Source of the DNA: Betaproteobacteria bacterium UBA5216
GTDB lineage: Bacteria; Pseudomonadota; Gammaproteobacteria; Burkholderiales; SG8-41
DNA length: 64,000 nt
Direction of reading: 5' to 3'
NCBI GenBank assembly: GCA_002412495.1
Contig: DHVE01000118.1
Coordinates: 11,734 to 75,733 of the forward strand
Part shown: piece after piece, positions 8,668 through 18,260 of the stretch
How positions within the stretch are numbered: position 1 is the stretch's first letter
Layout: each line of letters begins with the position of its first letter
Position numbers and translations under genes: made by a program
Notes under the pieces: model-generated
What the model saw: the letters and a program-made list of their open reading frames with translations, nothing else
What the model was told of the DNA's origin: nothing
The model's database searches: none

Positions 8668-8699
8668 AAACATAAACGTAACATCAAACAAGGAGCATT

Positions 8700-9488
8700 A
8701 TGAAATTCGGCAACTTTGAACTGCAGGGCCGCACCTTCTACGGTATCGTCGAAGGTGATCAAGTGGTGGAGCTCGACGGTTCGATATTCGACAGCTATAA
8801 GACCACCAGCAAAAAACACGAGCTGTCGTCGTTGAAAACCCTGCTGCCGTGCCGGCCCGCGAATTTTTACTGCGCCGGCATCAACTACGTCGCGCACATC
8901 GAGTGGGGCAACAAGCGCAAGGGCACCAACACCAAGCCTCCCACCAAGGCCGACATCGGTTACCGCTCGCCGAGCGCGCTGTGCGCCACCGGCGAAACCA
9001 TCGTGATCCCAGCGGATGCGCCCGGCCCGATTCAATACGAAGGCGAACTCGTTGCCGTTGTCGGCAAAAAAGCGAAAAACCTCACCGAGGAAAACGCGTT
9101 GTCGTGCATCCTCGGCTACACGCTCGGCAACGATGTGAGCGACCGCGGCTGGCAGGCCTCCGACCGCACGCTTTGGCGCGCGAAGAATTGCGACAACTGG
9201 AAGCCGATGGGCCCGTTCATCGCGACCGGCCTTGATCCGCTGGCGCTCACCATCAAGGTCAATCTCGACGGCAAGGAAGTGTCGAGCTACACCACCGACA
9301 AGATGATATTCACGGCGCAGCACTACATCGCCAAAATCACCCAATACACCACGCTGTGGCCCGGCGATGTGTTGTGGCTGGGCGTGGACAACGCCACTAT
9401 TCCCGATTTGCAGGACGGCATGGTGTGCGACGTGATTCAGGACGACATCGGCGTGTTGCGTAATCCCGTGGCACGCGCAAAAGCGTAG
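8700..9488 (+). CDS. Fumarylacetoacetate hydrolase (FAH) family protein
   Basis: A 262-residue FAH-family enzyme; these hydrolyse or decarboxylate beta-diketo or oxo acids in catabolic pathways. Divalent-metal ligands are visible as E114 and E116 (YEGELVAV) and an Asp in NDVSDR (about 145-148). Where most relatives have a TGTPAGV loop this one has LGVDNATIP, so its active-site edge differs. It starts 32 bases after the Bug gene and is followed after 13 bases by a VOC gene, so all are likely co-transcribed. Confidence 0.9.
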   Translation: MKFGNFELQGRTFYGIVEGDQVVELDGSIFDSYKTTSKKHELSSLKTLLPCRPANFYCAGINYVAHIEWGNKRKGTNTKPPTKADIGYRSPSALCATGETIVIPADAPGPIQYEGELVAVVGKKAKNLTEENALSCILGYTLGNDVSDRGWQASDRTLWRAKNCDNWKPMGPFIATGLDPLALTIKVNLDGKEVSSYTTDKMIFTAQHYIAKITQYTTLWPGDVLWLGVDNATIPDLQDGMVCDVIQDDIGVLRNPVARAKA

Positions 9489-9501
9489 GCCGGGAACAAA
9501 C

Positions 9502-10377
9502 ATGCATCTGCGCAGTGTCGAACTCGAAGTACCCAACAGCGCGGCGGCCGCTGCATTTTTTAAATCACCCTGGGGCCTGATCGACGCGGGCACGCGCAAC
9601 GACACGGCGTATCTGCGCGGCACGGCAGGACACGCGTATATCGTCGCGGTGAAAGAGGCTTCCGCCAACGCCTTTGCGTCGGCAACTTTTTCCGGCACTA
9701 AGGCCGAAGTCGAAGCGCTGTTCGCCGCTGTTGAAAAAGCCGGCCTGCCGCACGGTGCCTGGGTGAATGAATTCGACGAGCCGGGACGCGGCGCAGGGTT
9801 TTATGTCACTGGCCCCGAAGGCGAGCCGTACCGTTTTCTGACGGAAAAAGACGCTACTGGAAAATTGCCGTCGCAACCGCATCACCCGCTACAACTCGCG
9901 CACGTGGTGTTCAACACGTGTGACCGCGAAGCTGGCACGCGCACGCTCACCGACGTGTTCGGCTTCAAATTGTCGGATCGCACGCGTGTGATGAATTTTC
10001 TGCGCTGCGACGATCTGCATCACGCAATCGCCTATGCCGACGCGAAGCAACTGTCTCTCAATCACATCGCGTTTGAAATGCCCGATCTCGATTCGATGAT
10101 GCGCGGCATCGGCAACGTGATGGATGCCGGGATCGAAACCGTATGGGGACCCGGTCGCCACGGTCCGGGCAATAACGCATTCGCGTATTTCATCGCCCCC
10201 TTCGGCGCGTGCGTGGAATATACCTCGGAAATTCAGCGTGTTGATGACAGCTACCGCACGGGTCAACCCGACGACTGGAAATGGCCGCCCGGCCGCACCG
10301 ACCATTGGGGTATCGGCAAGCGCGACAACGCGAAACTGGCGGCATCGGGGAATGCGTTTCCGTTCAAGGCCGTTTAG
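9502..10377 (+). CDS. VOC-superfamily protein (glyoxalase/extradiol dioxygenase fold)
   Basis: A 291-residue protein with two VOC modules. The first opens with MHLRSVELEVPNSAAAAAFF; the second opens with LQLAHVVFNTCDREAG and contains SLNHIAFEMPD and a late VEYTSEI strand. Potential metal ligands are the His of LAHV, the His of LNHI and the Glu of VEYTSE, as in type I extradiol dioxygenases. With FAH genes on both sides, ring or side-chain cleavage followed by FAH hydrolysis is plausible, though no substrate can be assigned. The next Bug gene starts three bases after its stop. Confidence 0.85.
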   Translation: MHLRSVELEVPNSAAAAAFFKSPWGLIDAGTRNDTAYLRGTAGHAYIVAVKEASANAFASATFSGTKAEVEALFAAVEKAGLPHGAWVNEFDEPGRGAGFYVTGPEGEPYRFLTEKDATGKLPSQPHHPLQLAHVVFNTCDREAGTRTLTDVFGFKLSDRTRVMNFLRCDDLHHAIAYADAKQLSLNHIAFEMPDLDSMMRGIGNVMDAGIETVWGPGRHGPGNNAFAYFIAPFGACVEYTSEIQRVDDSYRTGQPDDWKWPPGRTDHWGIGKRDNAKLAASGNAFPFKAV

Positions 10378-10380
10378 ATC

Positions 10381-11358
10381 ATGATCCCGGTATTTACATG
10401 CGTTGCGGGGATTGCGGCGTTGGGGGCCGTTGCCGCCAGCAATACGGCAGTTGCCCAGACCTACCCCTCCAAACCCATCCGCATCATTTCCGAATACACC
10501 GCCGGCAACGGCGGCGATGTGTTCTTTCGCCATCTGGCGCGGTATATGTCCGCCGCCACCGAGCAAACCTGGATCATCGATAATCGCGGCGGCGCGGGCG
10601 GGTTACTCGCGGTCGAGGCTTCCATGCGCGCCGCACCCGACGGCTACACGCTGCTCGCCGCGTCGCAAAACGTGTTTGTGACGCGGCGTTACCTGTCGCG
10701 CACCGGCCACGTCGATGCCTTGCAGGATTTCACGCCCATCAGCGCGCTGTGGCGCACCACGCTGGTGATCGCCGTCCACCCGTCGATGCCGGCAAAAACG
10801 CTGGCTCAATATATCGCGCATGCCAAGGCGAATCCCGGCAAACTCGCCTACACCTCGTCCGGCATCGGCACGCAGGCGCACTTTGCCGGCATGAATCTCG
10901 CGTCGATGGCCGGCATTTCGCTCTTGCACGTGCCCTACAACAACGCGCGACTGGTGCAGGACGTGGTTTCCGGCGATGTGCCCTCGACCATCTCCATCGT
11001 GTCCTCACTCACATCCTTTATCAAGAGCGGTCGCCTGCGCCCGCTCGCCATCGCCGGAGCCAAGCGTATCGACGCTCTGCCAGGCGTACCGGCCGCTTCC
11101 GAAACACTGCCGGGTTTTGAGCCGCCGCCCACGTGGACGGCGCTGTTTGCGCCCGCCAAGCTGCCGCCCGCGATACTGTCGAGCCTGCATGCCAACATCG
11201 TCAAGGGAATCAACGCTCCCGAAGCACGCGCCAAGGCCGCGAGTGACGGATTCGAACTCATCGGCAACACACCGGAACAATTCGCCGCTCAGATCAAACG
11301 CGACATCGAAGTCGCGGGGCGGTTGGTGAAGGCCGCGAAGATCGAACCGCTGGATTAA
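10381..11358 (+). CDS. Bug/TctC-family periplasmic solute receptor, divergent binding loops
   Basis: A 325-residue protein with a signal peptide (MIPVFTCVAGIAALG, cleavage near AVAQ). The first ligand loop reads EYTAGNGGDVFFR, in place of the usual PxGGxxDxxAR, and the second reads HVPYNNAR, in place of HVPYKG; the key Asp is kept. This suggests altered ligand preference. It follows the VOC gene by three bases and precedes a second FAH gene by 33 bases. Confidence 0.9.
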   Translation: MIPVFTCVAGIAALGAVAASNTAVAQTYPSKPIRIISEYTAGNGGDVFFRHLARYMSAATEQTWIIDNRGGAGGLLAVEASMRAAPDGYTLLAASQNVFVTRRYLSRTGHVDALQDFTPISALWRTTLVIAVHPSMPAKTLAQYIAHAKANPGKLAYTSSGIGTQAHFAGMNLASMAGISLLHVPYNNARLVQDVVSGDVPSTISIVSSLTSFIKSGRLRPLAIAGAKRIDALPGVPAASETLPGFEPPPTWTALFAPAKLPPAILSSLHANIVKGINAPEARAKAASDGFELIGNTPEQFAAQIKRDIEVAGRLVKAAKIEPLD

Positions 11359-11391
11359 CGTCAAAACCTTCACCGCAAAGGACATCACCTC

Positions 11392-12279
11392 ATGAAAATC
11401 TGCCGCTACAACGCGGGCGACGCCGGCCTGATCGATGGCGATTCCATTTATCCGCTGGGCGATGCGCTGGCGGCCACCGGCGTGGTGCGCGCCGGCGCCA
11501 CCATGACCGAAATCATCGACGCGCTCGCCAACCAGCCGGGCGCCGCCGCTGGTCTGGCGGCCGCGCGCAGCGGCAAACCGCTGGCACTCGTCACCGCAAA
11601 ACTGCGCGCACCCACCATCAACCCGCCAGCCATCTGGGCAGCCGCGGCGAACTACCGGGCGCATCAAGCCGAGATGAAAGTGCGCGTCGGCGCATACGAC
11701 CGCACGCAACTGAGCGCCGACGATTTGATGGCCGAAGTGTTTTTGAAACCCGCCTCGTCCATCGTTGGTCCCGGCGGCACGGTGATCCTGCCAAAAATAT
11801 CGAAGCACGTGGATTTTGAGTGCGAGCTGTGCGCCGTCATCGGCAAATCCGCGCGCAAGGTCACCGCGGAACAGGCGCTGGATTACGTATTCGGCTACAC
11901 GATGTGCTGGGACATCAGTATCCGCGACCCGTGGGGTGTCGGTGGCCGCCACAACACGCGCAACATACGCAAGGGTTTTGATACGTTCTGCGGCGTGGGG
12001 CCGTGGATCGTCAGCAAGGACGAAATCAAGGAGCCGCAGGATGTTCATATCACCGTCGAGCAAAATGGCAAAACGGTGATGCAGGCGCACACCGCCGACA
12101 TGATCAACGGCCTGCGCGATCTGATCCGCTTTTTGTCCAGCGTGACCACGCTGCAACCCGGCACGCTGATTACCACCGGCACGCCGGCGGGCGTGTCAAA
12201 ACTCGCGCCGGGCGATCACCTGAAAGGCACCATCGGCGGCATCGGCACGATGGAACTGGATGTCGCGGCCGAACAGTAA
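11392..12279 (+). CDS. Fumarylacetoacetate hydrolase (FAH) family protein
   Basis: A 295-residue FAH-family enzyme, the last gene of the operon. It has the canonical metal site: E143 and E145 (DFECELCAV), D174 (CWDISIRD), and the late TGTPAGV loop. It is closer to the 2-hydroxyhepta-diene-dioate isomerase / ureidoglycolate lyase / 2-keto-3-deoxy-arabinonate dehydratase-like group than the first FAH gene. Its end converges with the Bug gene on the other strand, 18 bases away. Confidence 0.92.
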   Translation: MKICRYNAGDAGLIDGDSIYPLGDALAATGVVRAGATMTEIIDALANQPGAAAGLAAARSGKPLALVTAKLRAPTINPPAIWAAAANYRAHQAEMKVRVGAYDRTQLSADDLMAEVFLKPASSIVGPGGTVILPKISKHVDFECELCAVIGKSARKVTAEQALDYVFGYTMCWDISIRDPWGVGGRHNTRNIRKGFDTFCGVGPWIVSKDEIKEPQDVHITVEQNGKTVMQAHTADMINGLRDLIRFLSSVTTLQPGTLITTGTPAGVSKLAPGDHLKGTIGGIGTMELDVAAEQ

Positions 12280-12297
12280 GCAGTAACGCTCGCGCAG

Positions 12298-13281
12298 CTA
12301 TCCGCGAATCTGGTTTTTCTCGATGATCTGCTTCCAGCGCGCCGAGTCGTTGCGGATGAAGGCGCCGAACTGATCGACGCCGACGTGATCGGCTTCCGCG
12401 CCCTGCGTGTTTGCCACGTCGGCGAATTCTTTTGATGCGGCGATCATCGCCACTTCCCTGTCGAGCGCCAGCAGAATTTTGCGCGGCAGCCCTGGCGGCG
12501 CGAACAAGCCCTGCCAGTTATCGACGCCAAATCCGGGAACACCGGCCTCCGCGATGGTCGGCACGTCGGGCAACAGCTTGCTGCGTTTGTTGTTCGACAC
12601 GGCGAGCAGAATCAGGCGCCCCGCCTTCGCGTGCGGGATCACGCTGGGAAAGGTGGCGAACGACATATCGGTTTCTCCGCCGATCAGCGCCGCGATCCCC
12701 GGCCCGCCGCCTTTATACGGCACGTGCGTGAGATTCGTTCCCGTGCTCGCCTTGAACAATTCGCCGGTCAGGTGGCCGAACGCGCCAGTGCCGGAAGACG
12801 CATAGGTAAACGGCGCCTTGCGCTGCCTTGCCTGACTCACCAGTTCGGCGACACTGGCAATTTTCAGCCGGGGATTGACCACCAATACGTTGACCACCGA
12901 CACCACCTTGCCCACCGGCGTGAGATCCTTGAGCGGATCGTACGGCACCGTCTTGTACAGATTCGGCCCGATCGTCACTGGCGAATCCGAGGCAAACAGC
13001 AGCGTATGCCCGTCGGCTTCCGACTTGACCGCGATCTCGGTGCCGATGACGCCGCCCGCGCCGCCGCGATTATCGACTACCACGTTCTGCTTCAACGCGA
13101 CCTGCAGCCGCTGTGAAAACACCCGCGCGAAAATATCGGTGGCGCCGCCGGCGGCGAATGGGCAAATGACGCGCAGCGTCTTGCGCGGCCACGCCTCTGT
13201 CTGTGCGGTAGCCGCGCCTGTCGCCACCGCCGCTGCCAAAATCACGCATCCTTGCGCGATAGTCCGCATGGGTTTTGCCAT
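12298..13281 (-). CDS. Bug/TctC-family periplasmic solute receptor
   Basis: A 327-residue protein starting at the ATG at 13281 (MAKPMRTIAQG), two bases after the stop of the TauD gene; GAGG in the end of that gene serves as ribosome-binding site, so translation is probably coupled. The signal peptide ends near ATAQ. Family marks: FAAGGATDIFAR, DNRGGAGG and HVPYKG. Confidence 0.93.
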   Translation of the reverse strand: MAKPMRTIAQGCVILAAAVATGAATAQTEAWPRKTLRVICPFAAGGATDIFARVFSQRLQVALKQNVVVDNRGGAGGVIGTEIAVKSEADGHTLLFASDSPVTIGPNLYKTVPYDPLKDLTPVGKVVSVVNVLVVNPRLKIASVAELVSQARQRKAPFTYASSGTGAFGHLTGELFKASTGTNLTHVPYKGGGPGIAALIGGETDMSFATFPSVIPHAKAGRLILLAVSNNKRSKLLPDVPTIAEAGVPGFGVDNWQGLFAPPGLPRKILLALDREVAMIAASKEFADVANTQGAEADHVGVDQFGAFIRNDSARWKQIIEKNQIRG

Positions 13282-13283
13282 GA

Positions 13284-14129
13284 TCAAGCCGCCTCGTAAA
13301 CGTAACCGCTCGGCGTGCCCTTGATCGTGGTGCGTTCCATGTGCCGGATCTGGCTCATGTCAAAATCGCCGAGCGCCAGATGCATGGTGCAGCGGTTATC
13401 CCACATCACGATGTCGTTGCGGCGCCACTGATGGCGGTAAACGAATTCAGGCCGCACTGCGTGCCGGTTGAGATAACCCAACAAGGGCGCGCTTTCCTCG
13501 GGCGTGAGTCCGGCAAATTGTTTTACTTTCTCGCCGAGATACAGCGTCTTGCGGCCGGTCTCCGGATGCACGCGCACCGCGGGTTGGGCCACCGGCCGCT
13601 GGCGCTTCAGAAATTCCGCGCGCTCCGCGCTCATCGCCTCGAATTTGCGGTTGCGCATGTGTATGCCATGCAGCCCTTCCAGCAGCTTTTTCATGCCGTC
13701 CGACAGTGTGTCATAGGCCATGTACATGTTCGCGAACATGGTGTCGCCACCGACATCCGGACGCTCCAGGCAGCGCAGCAGCGAACCCATGGCCGGCGTC
13801 AGACTGTGGCACAAATCCGAATGCCACAACCGCCCGGTGTAGCGCGATTCGGACGGCTTGCCGTCCGCCTGCGGGCGCGTGGTGACGATGGTCAATTCGG
13901 GATATTGCGGATCGGTGTCGGGCGAACGGTCATTGTCGTCAAGCTCGCCGAAGCGCCGGCTGAACGCGATGTGCTGTTCACGCGTGATTTGCTGATCGCG
14001 AAACAGCAAAATCGAATATTGCAGGAATGCGCGATGCACTTCGCTGAATTGCGCGTCGCTGACATCGCGGCTCAGGTCAATGCCAAAGACTTCCGCGCCC
14101 ATCGCGTGCGACAGTTTCCGAAACTCCAT
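13284..14129 (-). CDS. TauD/TfdA-family Fe(II)/2-oxoglutarate dioxygenase
   Basis: A 281-residue cytoplasmic oxygenase that would hydroxylate and cleave a small substrate using 2-oxoglutarate and oxygen. The ATG at 14129 (MEFRKLSHAMGAEV) is preferred because AGAGGAAT lies just upstream. The iron site is visible as H-x-D in LWHSDLCH and a distal His in CTMHLALGD, with the basic HMERTTIKG 2-oxoglutarate-binding end. It is flanked on the same strand by two Bug receptors. Confidence 0.92.
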   Translation of the reverse strand: MEFRKLSHAMGAEVFGIDLSRDVSDAQFSEVHRAFLQYSILLFRDQQITREQHIAFSRRFGELDDNDRSPDTDPQYPELTIVTTRPQADGKPSESRYTGRLWHSDLCHSLTPAMGSLLRCLERPDVGGDTMFANMYMAYDTLSDGMKKLLEGLHGIHMRNRKFEAMSAERAEFLKRQRPVAQPAVRVHPETGRKTLYLGEKVKQFAGLTPEESAPLLGYLNRHAVRPEFVYRHQWRRNDIVMWDNRCTMHLALGDFDMSQIRHMERTTIKGTPSGYVYEAA

Positions 14130-14174
14130 TTTATTCCTCTCTTGATGACGACCATCCGGCACGGCGCCGGAAAA

Positions 14175-15146
14175 TCAATCCGCCTTTGCGCCGGATTCCT
14201 TGATGACTTTCGCCCACTTGGTCACTTCGACCTTGACGTAGGCGGCAAACTGATCAGCGGTGTTGTTCACTGGATCAAATCCCAGCACCGACAATCGCTC
14301 CCTGGCATCCGGCAGCATCACAATAGCGCCGATGCTTTGATTCAACTTGTCCACGATGGCCTTGGGCGTTCCCGCCGGCGCGAAGAACGCAATCCACGTG
14401 TAATCCTCATAACCCAGAAAGCCCTGCTCCGCCACGGTGCCAACATCGGGCAGCGACGGCATGCGCTGCGGGCTGGTGACGGCAATGCCGCGAATGCGCC
14501 CCGCCTTGATCAACTGCACCGCTGGCGGCATCGCCGTCAGGCCGATGGGCACCTGCGCCGACACCGTGCCGAGTATCGCCGGCATGGCGCTGCTGTACGG
14601 CACGTGCTCGATGTTAAGACCCGCCATCAGCTTGAGCAGCCGTTCGCCGGTCAGATGCGGCGTACTGCCCGCCCCGGCCGAGCCGTATTGCAGCTTTTGT
14701 TTTTTGCCGAGCGCGATCAATTCAACGAGATTTTTCGCCGCCGTGTTCGGGTTGACGAAAATAATATTCGGGCTGGTGCCGGCATTCACGACCGGCGTGA
14801 AATCCCTGAACGCGTTATAGCCAGGATCCTTGTAAAGACTGTACGCCGCCGCGTACTGGCTGCTGTTACAAAGCAGGGTATGGCCATCGGGCGTACCCGA
14901 CACGGCAATGCGCGTCGCCAGCGTGCCGCCCGCCCCGCCGCGATTGTCGATCACCACCGACTGCCCGAGTTGATCCGACAGTTTTTGTCCAACCACGCGC
15001 GCCATGATGTCGATCGGTCCGCCGGCCGCACCCGCCGCCAGCACACGGATGGTCTTGGAGGGCCATGCATCGGCAGCAAATGCAGCGGCCGGCACACCGC
15101 ACAGGGCCGCAAGCGCAGCTGCTACAACCCAGGATTTCAGGTGCAT
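14175..15146 (-). CDS. Bug/TctC-family periplasmic solute receptor
   Basis: A 323-residue protein. The ATG at 15146 is preceded by GGAGGGG and followed by a signal peptide (MHLKSWVVAAALAALCG, cleavage near AAFAA). Family marks: AAGGPIDIMAR and DNRGGAGG. The usual PYKG is replaced by HVPYSSAMP, an altered ligand loop. It sits between the hydroxyacid dehydrogenase and TauD genes on the same strand. Confidence 0.93.
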   Translation of the reverse strand: MHLKSWVVAAALAALCGVPAAAFAADAWPSKTIRVLAAGAAGGPIDIMARVVGQKLSDQLGQSVVIDNRGGAGGTLATRIAVSGTPDGHTLLCNSSQYAAAYSLYKDPGYNAFRDFTPVVNAGTSPNIIFVNPNTAAKNLVELIALGKKQKLQYGSAGAGSTPHLTGERLLKLMAGLNIEHVPYSSAMPAILGTVSAQVPIGLTAMPPAVQLIKAGRIRGIAVTSPQRMPSLPDVGTVAEQGFLGYEDYTWIAFFAPAGTPKAIVDKLNQSIGAIVMLPDARERLSVLGFDPVNNTADQFAAYVKVEVTKWAKVIKESGAKAD

Positions 15147-15243
15147 GACTTTCCCCTCCGAGAACGGCCGATCGAAATAACGGGTGCGCACATTGTAAGT
15201 CAGGCCGATCGGCATAGACAGCGCCCGCGCGAGACGCGCGGCT

Positions 15244-16311
15244 TCAGGCCGCCGGGCGAAACCCGAACAGGCGCTCGAAGCGCTTGCAAAATCCGTCCCA
15301 CGCTTCCGGATTGATCAATCGCGGCGGACGTTCACCGCGCAGTATGCCCGCCACTTGCGTGGCGTTCCATTCCGCCATGTTATTGCGCGAATCATGCGTG
15401 ATGCCCGCGGTGTGATAGGTGGCGATCAGGTTCTTGAATTGCAGCAGCGGATGATCCCGTGGCGGCGGCTCTTCGTTCCACGTGTCGATGCCCGCGCCGC
15501 CGATATGGCCAGATTTCAACGCTTCGGCAAGCGCCATTTCATCGACAATGCCACCGCGCGCGGTGTTAATCACAATCGTGCCGGGCTGCATAGTCGCCAG
15601 CGCGCGCGCATCGATCAGGTTGTGTGTGTCCTTGTCGTAAGGGCAATGCGTCGTCACAAAACGCGATTCCTTCAACAAGGTATCCAAATCCACCTTGGTC
15701 GCGCCCTTCGCCGCACATTGCTCCGCCGTCAGGTACGGGTCGCACGCCAGCACGCGCATTTGCAACCCAAGGCCGCAGATGCGCGCGACACGCCCGCCCA
15801 CCTCGCCGAGCCCGATGATGCCCACCGTGCGGCCTTTGGCGTTCCAGCCCTTGAAGGCCTCGCGCTTGACGCCGCGCTCGGTGCGCAGCGAGCGATCGGT
15901 CTGCGGAATGTTCTTGGTCAGCGACAACATCATTCCCACCGCGTGTTCCGCCACCGCGTCGGCATTGCCGCCTGACTGATTCACCACCAGCACGCCCGCC
16001 GCCGTACACGCGGGCACATCCACCGTGTCATATCCCGCGCCGCTGGTCGATACCGCCAGCAGATCAGGACAGCGCGCCAGCAACGGCGCCCTGGCGTGAT
16101 ACTGCTCCGGCACCTCCTGCCGAGTCGAGGTAATGCAATACGCGTGCGACGCCGCCATCGCGCCCCAGTTATCCGCCTCCGGGCCTTTGAAATTGAGACG
16201 ATGCAGCGTGATGTCTTTTATTTTGTCGAGCGAATCGGCAACGTTCGGGCGTTTGCCGTCATCGAACCAGAAGATGGTTTTGGCAGATTGGGTGGTGTTG
16301 GATGCGGCCAT
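15244..16311 (-). CDS. D-isomer-specific 2-hydroxyacid dehydrogenase
   Basis: A 355-residue NAD(P)-dependent dehydrogenase that interconverts a 2-hydroxy acid and a 2-oxo acid. The ATG at 16311 (MAASNTTQSA) is chosen over an upstream in-frame start. The Rossmann motif is GIIGLGEVGG; the catalytic Arg, Glu and His are in NTARGGIVDE, DTWNEEPP and YHTAGITHDS. The catalytic domain keeps a VNQSGGNADAVAEHA segment typical of phosphoglycerate-dehydrogenase-like members. It is followed 97 bases later by a Bug receptor. Confidence 0.9.
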   Translation of the reverse strand: MAASNTTQSAKTIFWFDDGKRPNVADSLDKIKDITLHRLNFKGPEADNWGAMAASHAYCITSTRQEVPEQYHARAPLLARCPDLLAVSTSGAGYDTVDVPACTAAGVLVVNQSGGNADAVAEHAVGMMLSLTKNIPQTDRSLRTERGVKREAFKGWNAKGRTVGIIGLGEVGGRVARICGLGLQMRVLACDPYLTAEQCAAKGATKVDLDTLLKESRFVTTHCPYDKDTHNLIDARALATMQPGTIVINTARGGIVDEMALAEALKSGHIGGAGIDTWNEEPPPRDHPLLQFKNLIATYHTAGITHDSRNNMAEWNATQVAGILRGERPPRLINPEAWDGFCKRFERLFGFRPAA

Positions 16312-16458
16312 GAGAAATCCGTTACGAAGCTGTTTTGAAATCGTTACGCTGAGCGGATTTTGCCACAAGGTCCGAGCAGCCAGTCATTGCTTTTTTGCAT
16401 TGCGCGTTTTGCGCGTTGCGCCCGTTCAATGCGATGCATGCCGTAAAGCGCTGCGAGA

Positions 16459-17433
16459 TTATTCGACTTGAATCTTCGCCGTCTTCACGGTCTGCGCCCA
16501 CTTCGCGAGTTCGCTCCGGAAATAGGCGGCAAAATCCTCGGGCGTACTGCCAACCGGATCAGCGCCGCCCTCCACCAGCTTAGTGCGCACCTCCGGCGCC
16601 GCCAGTGCGCGGGCAACTTCGGTTTGCAACCGCGCCACGATGTCCCTGGGCGTGGCGCCTGGCGCGAACAGCGCGTGCCAGTTGCCGGCTTCATAACCGG
16701 GAACCACTTCTGACACGGTGGGTACATTGGGCAACAGTGCCAGGCGCTTGGCGCCGGTAGTGGCTAGTAGCCGCAGCTTGCCCGCATTGGCGAGCGGCAA
16801 GGAGGTCAGCGGGTTGTTGAACGAGAACTGAACTTGTCCCGCGACCAGATCGGCAATGCCTTGTGCGGTGCCCTTGTACGGCACGTGCGTGGGCTCGATA
16901 CGGGCAAGCCGCGCCAGTAGCAAAACGGCGAGATGGTTTGCACTGCCGATGCCGGATGAGGGATACAGCAGTTGCCCGGGTTTCGCCTTGATCAGCGCGA
17001 GGAGTTCGCCCGTTGTGCGCACCGGCAGCGCGGGATGCGCCAGCACGGCGAAGGGAGATGCAATGACCTGCGTCACCGGCACCAAGTCACGCTCAACGTC
17101 GTACGGCAGTTTGCGGAAAACGCTGGGGTTCATCGAGATGGTGCTGGTCACCAGCAGCAGTGTGTGCCCGTCGGGCGGTGCGCGCGCCACGATCTCGGTA
17201 CCGATGATGGTGGATGCACCGGCGCGGTTGTCGATCATCAATTGCTGACCGAGCGCTTCGATCATGCGCGGTGAAATCGATCGCGCGGTCATGTCCGTCG
17301 GGCCGCCCGCCGGATAAGGCACCACAACCCGTATCGGCTTGACCGGAAAGCGTGCGGCACTTTGTGCCTGCGCCACCCAGGGCATGCCCAGCAACGCGGC
17401 GGCCGCCACGGCGCGACTCATCATATCAATCAT
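16459..17433 (-). CDS. Bug/TctC-family periplasmic solute receptor
   Basis: A 324-residue protein. The ATG at 17433 overlaps the TGA of the upstream SDR gene by eight bases; alternative ATGs at 17424 and 17421 give shorter signal peptides of the same kind (MMSRAVAAAALLG, cleavage near AQAQ). Family marks: YPAGGPTDMTAR, DNRAGAS and HVPYKG. Coupling to the SDR gene suggests one enzyme-receptor pair. Confidence 0.92.
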   Translation of the reverse strand: MIDMMSRAVAAAALLGMPWVAQAQSAARFPVKPIRVVVPYPAGGPTDMTARSISPRMIEALGQQLMIDNRAGASTIIGTEIVARAPPDGHTLLLVTSTISMNPSVFRKLPYDVERDLVPVTQVIASPFAVLAHPALPVRTTGELLALIKAKPGQLLYPSSGIGSANHLAVLLLARLARIEPTHVPYKGTAQGIADLVAGQVQFSFNNPLTSLPLANAGKLRLLATTGAKRLALLPNVPTVSEVVPGYEAGNWHALFAPGATPRDIVARLQTEVARALAAPEVRTKLVEGGADPVGSTPEDFAAYFRSELAKWAQTVKTAKIQVE

Positions 17434-18241
17434 CGCCCGCATAAATCCGCAAATAAGAAGACCGCCCGCCATCCGCCGCGATCGTAGTTCCCGTGAGCAT
17501 GCGTGATTCATCCGACGCCAGAAACACCACGATATTCGCGATGTCGATGGGGTCGCCCACCGAATACGGATACAGTTTTTGCACGATTTGGCGTTCCTTG
17601 GCCGCACCGGTGGGTTTTTCGTTCAGCATCCACTCCTTGTTTTGATAACGCTTCAGGTGCCGCTCGGTGCGTATGCTGCCGGGGCCGACGGCATTGGCAC
17701 GGATGTTGTGTTGCACGTATTGCGCAGCCAGGGTTTTGGTGAACGACATGATGCCGCCTTTCGCTGCAGCATAAGCGGGCCGGTAGAGGCCCGTCATGCC
17801 AACCATCGATGAAAAATTGATGATTGAGCCGCCGCCGTTTTTGATCAGATGCGGAATGCCGTGCTTGCACACCAGAAACGGATGCAGCAGATTCAGCGTG
17901 ATGGTCTTGTGCCAGATGTCGAGACTCATCTCGTGCACCGGCACGTCTTCGAGCACGGAGCCGCCCGCGCAGTTGACCAGCACATCGAGCTTGCCGAATT
18001 TGGCGACGGTGGTTTCGATGGCTTGTTTTACCGCAGCGTCTTGTGTGACGTCGGCCTGGATGAAGATCACGTCGCCGCCGGCCGCCTTGATATCCTGCTC
18101 GGCGCGTTTGCCAACTTCTTCGTTGATATCAACGATAGCGACGCCGCGCGCGCCCTCCTTGACGAATTCGAGCGCGCTGCATTTGGCGATGCCCGCGCCG
18201 CCACCGGTTAAGAACGCTACTTTTCCATTGAGTCGGTTCAT
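17426..18241 (-). CDS. Short-chain dehydrogenase/reductase (SDR)
   Basis: A 271-residue classical SDR, an NAD(P)-dependent oxidoreductase. The cofactor motif is TGGGAGIA at residues 12-19, with NCAGG at 90-94; the catalytic residues are S144, Y157 and K161 (YAAAK). VDINEE after the second strand suggests an NAD preference through the Asp. The start is preceded by an AT-rich operator-like palindrome about 20 bases upstream. The Bug receptor gene overlaps its stop codon. Confidence 0.92.
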   Translation of the reverse strand: MNRLNGKVAFLTGGGAGIAKCSALEFVKEGARGVAIVDINEEVGKRAEQDIKAAGGDVIFIQADVTQDAAVKQAIETTVAKFGKLDVLVNCAGGSVLEDVPVHEMSLDIWHKTITLNLLHPFLVCKHGIPHLIKNGGGSIINFSSMVGMTGLYRPAYAAAKGGIMSFTKTLAAQYVQHNIRANAVGPGSIRTERHLKRYQNKEWMLNEKPTGAAKERQIVQKLYPYSVGDPIDIANIVVFLASDESRMLTGTTIAADGGRSSYLRIYAGDD

Positions 18242-18260
18242 GATGATTTATTTAAAATAA

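Noticed and set aside
7528..8691. Upstream extension of the minus-strand Bug frame to 8691
   Set aside because: The extension lies antisense to the divergent Bug gene at 7648. A good ribosome-binding site and signal peptide mark the start at 7527.
8661..9698. A 345-codon minus-strand open frame
   Set aside because: It is antisense to the FAH gene with its intact metal site. It has no recognisable product.
13341..15314. A 657-codon plus-strand open frame
   Set aside because: It is antisense to the TauD and Bug genes, which have clear families. Its composition (Arg, His-rich) is typical of a shadow frame in GC-rich DNA.
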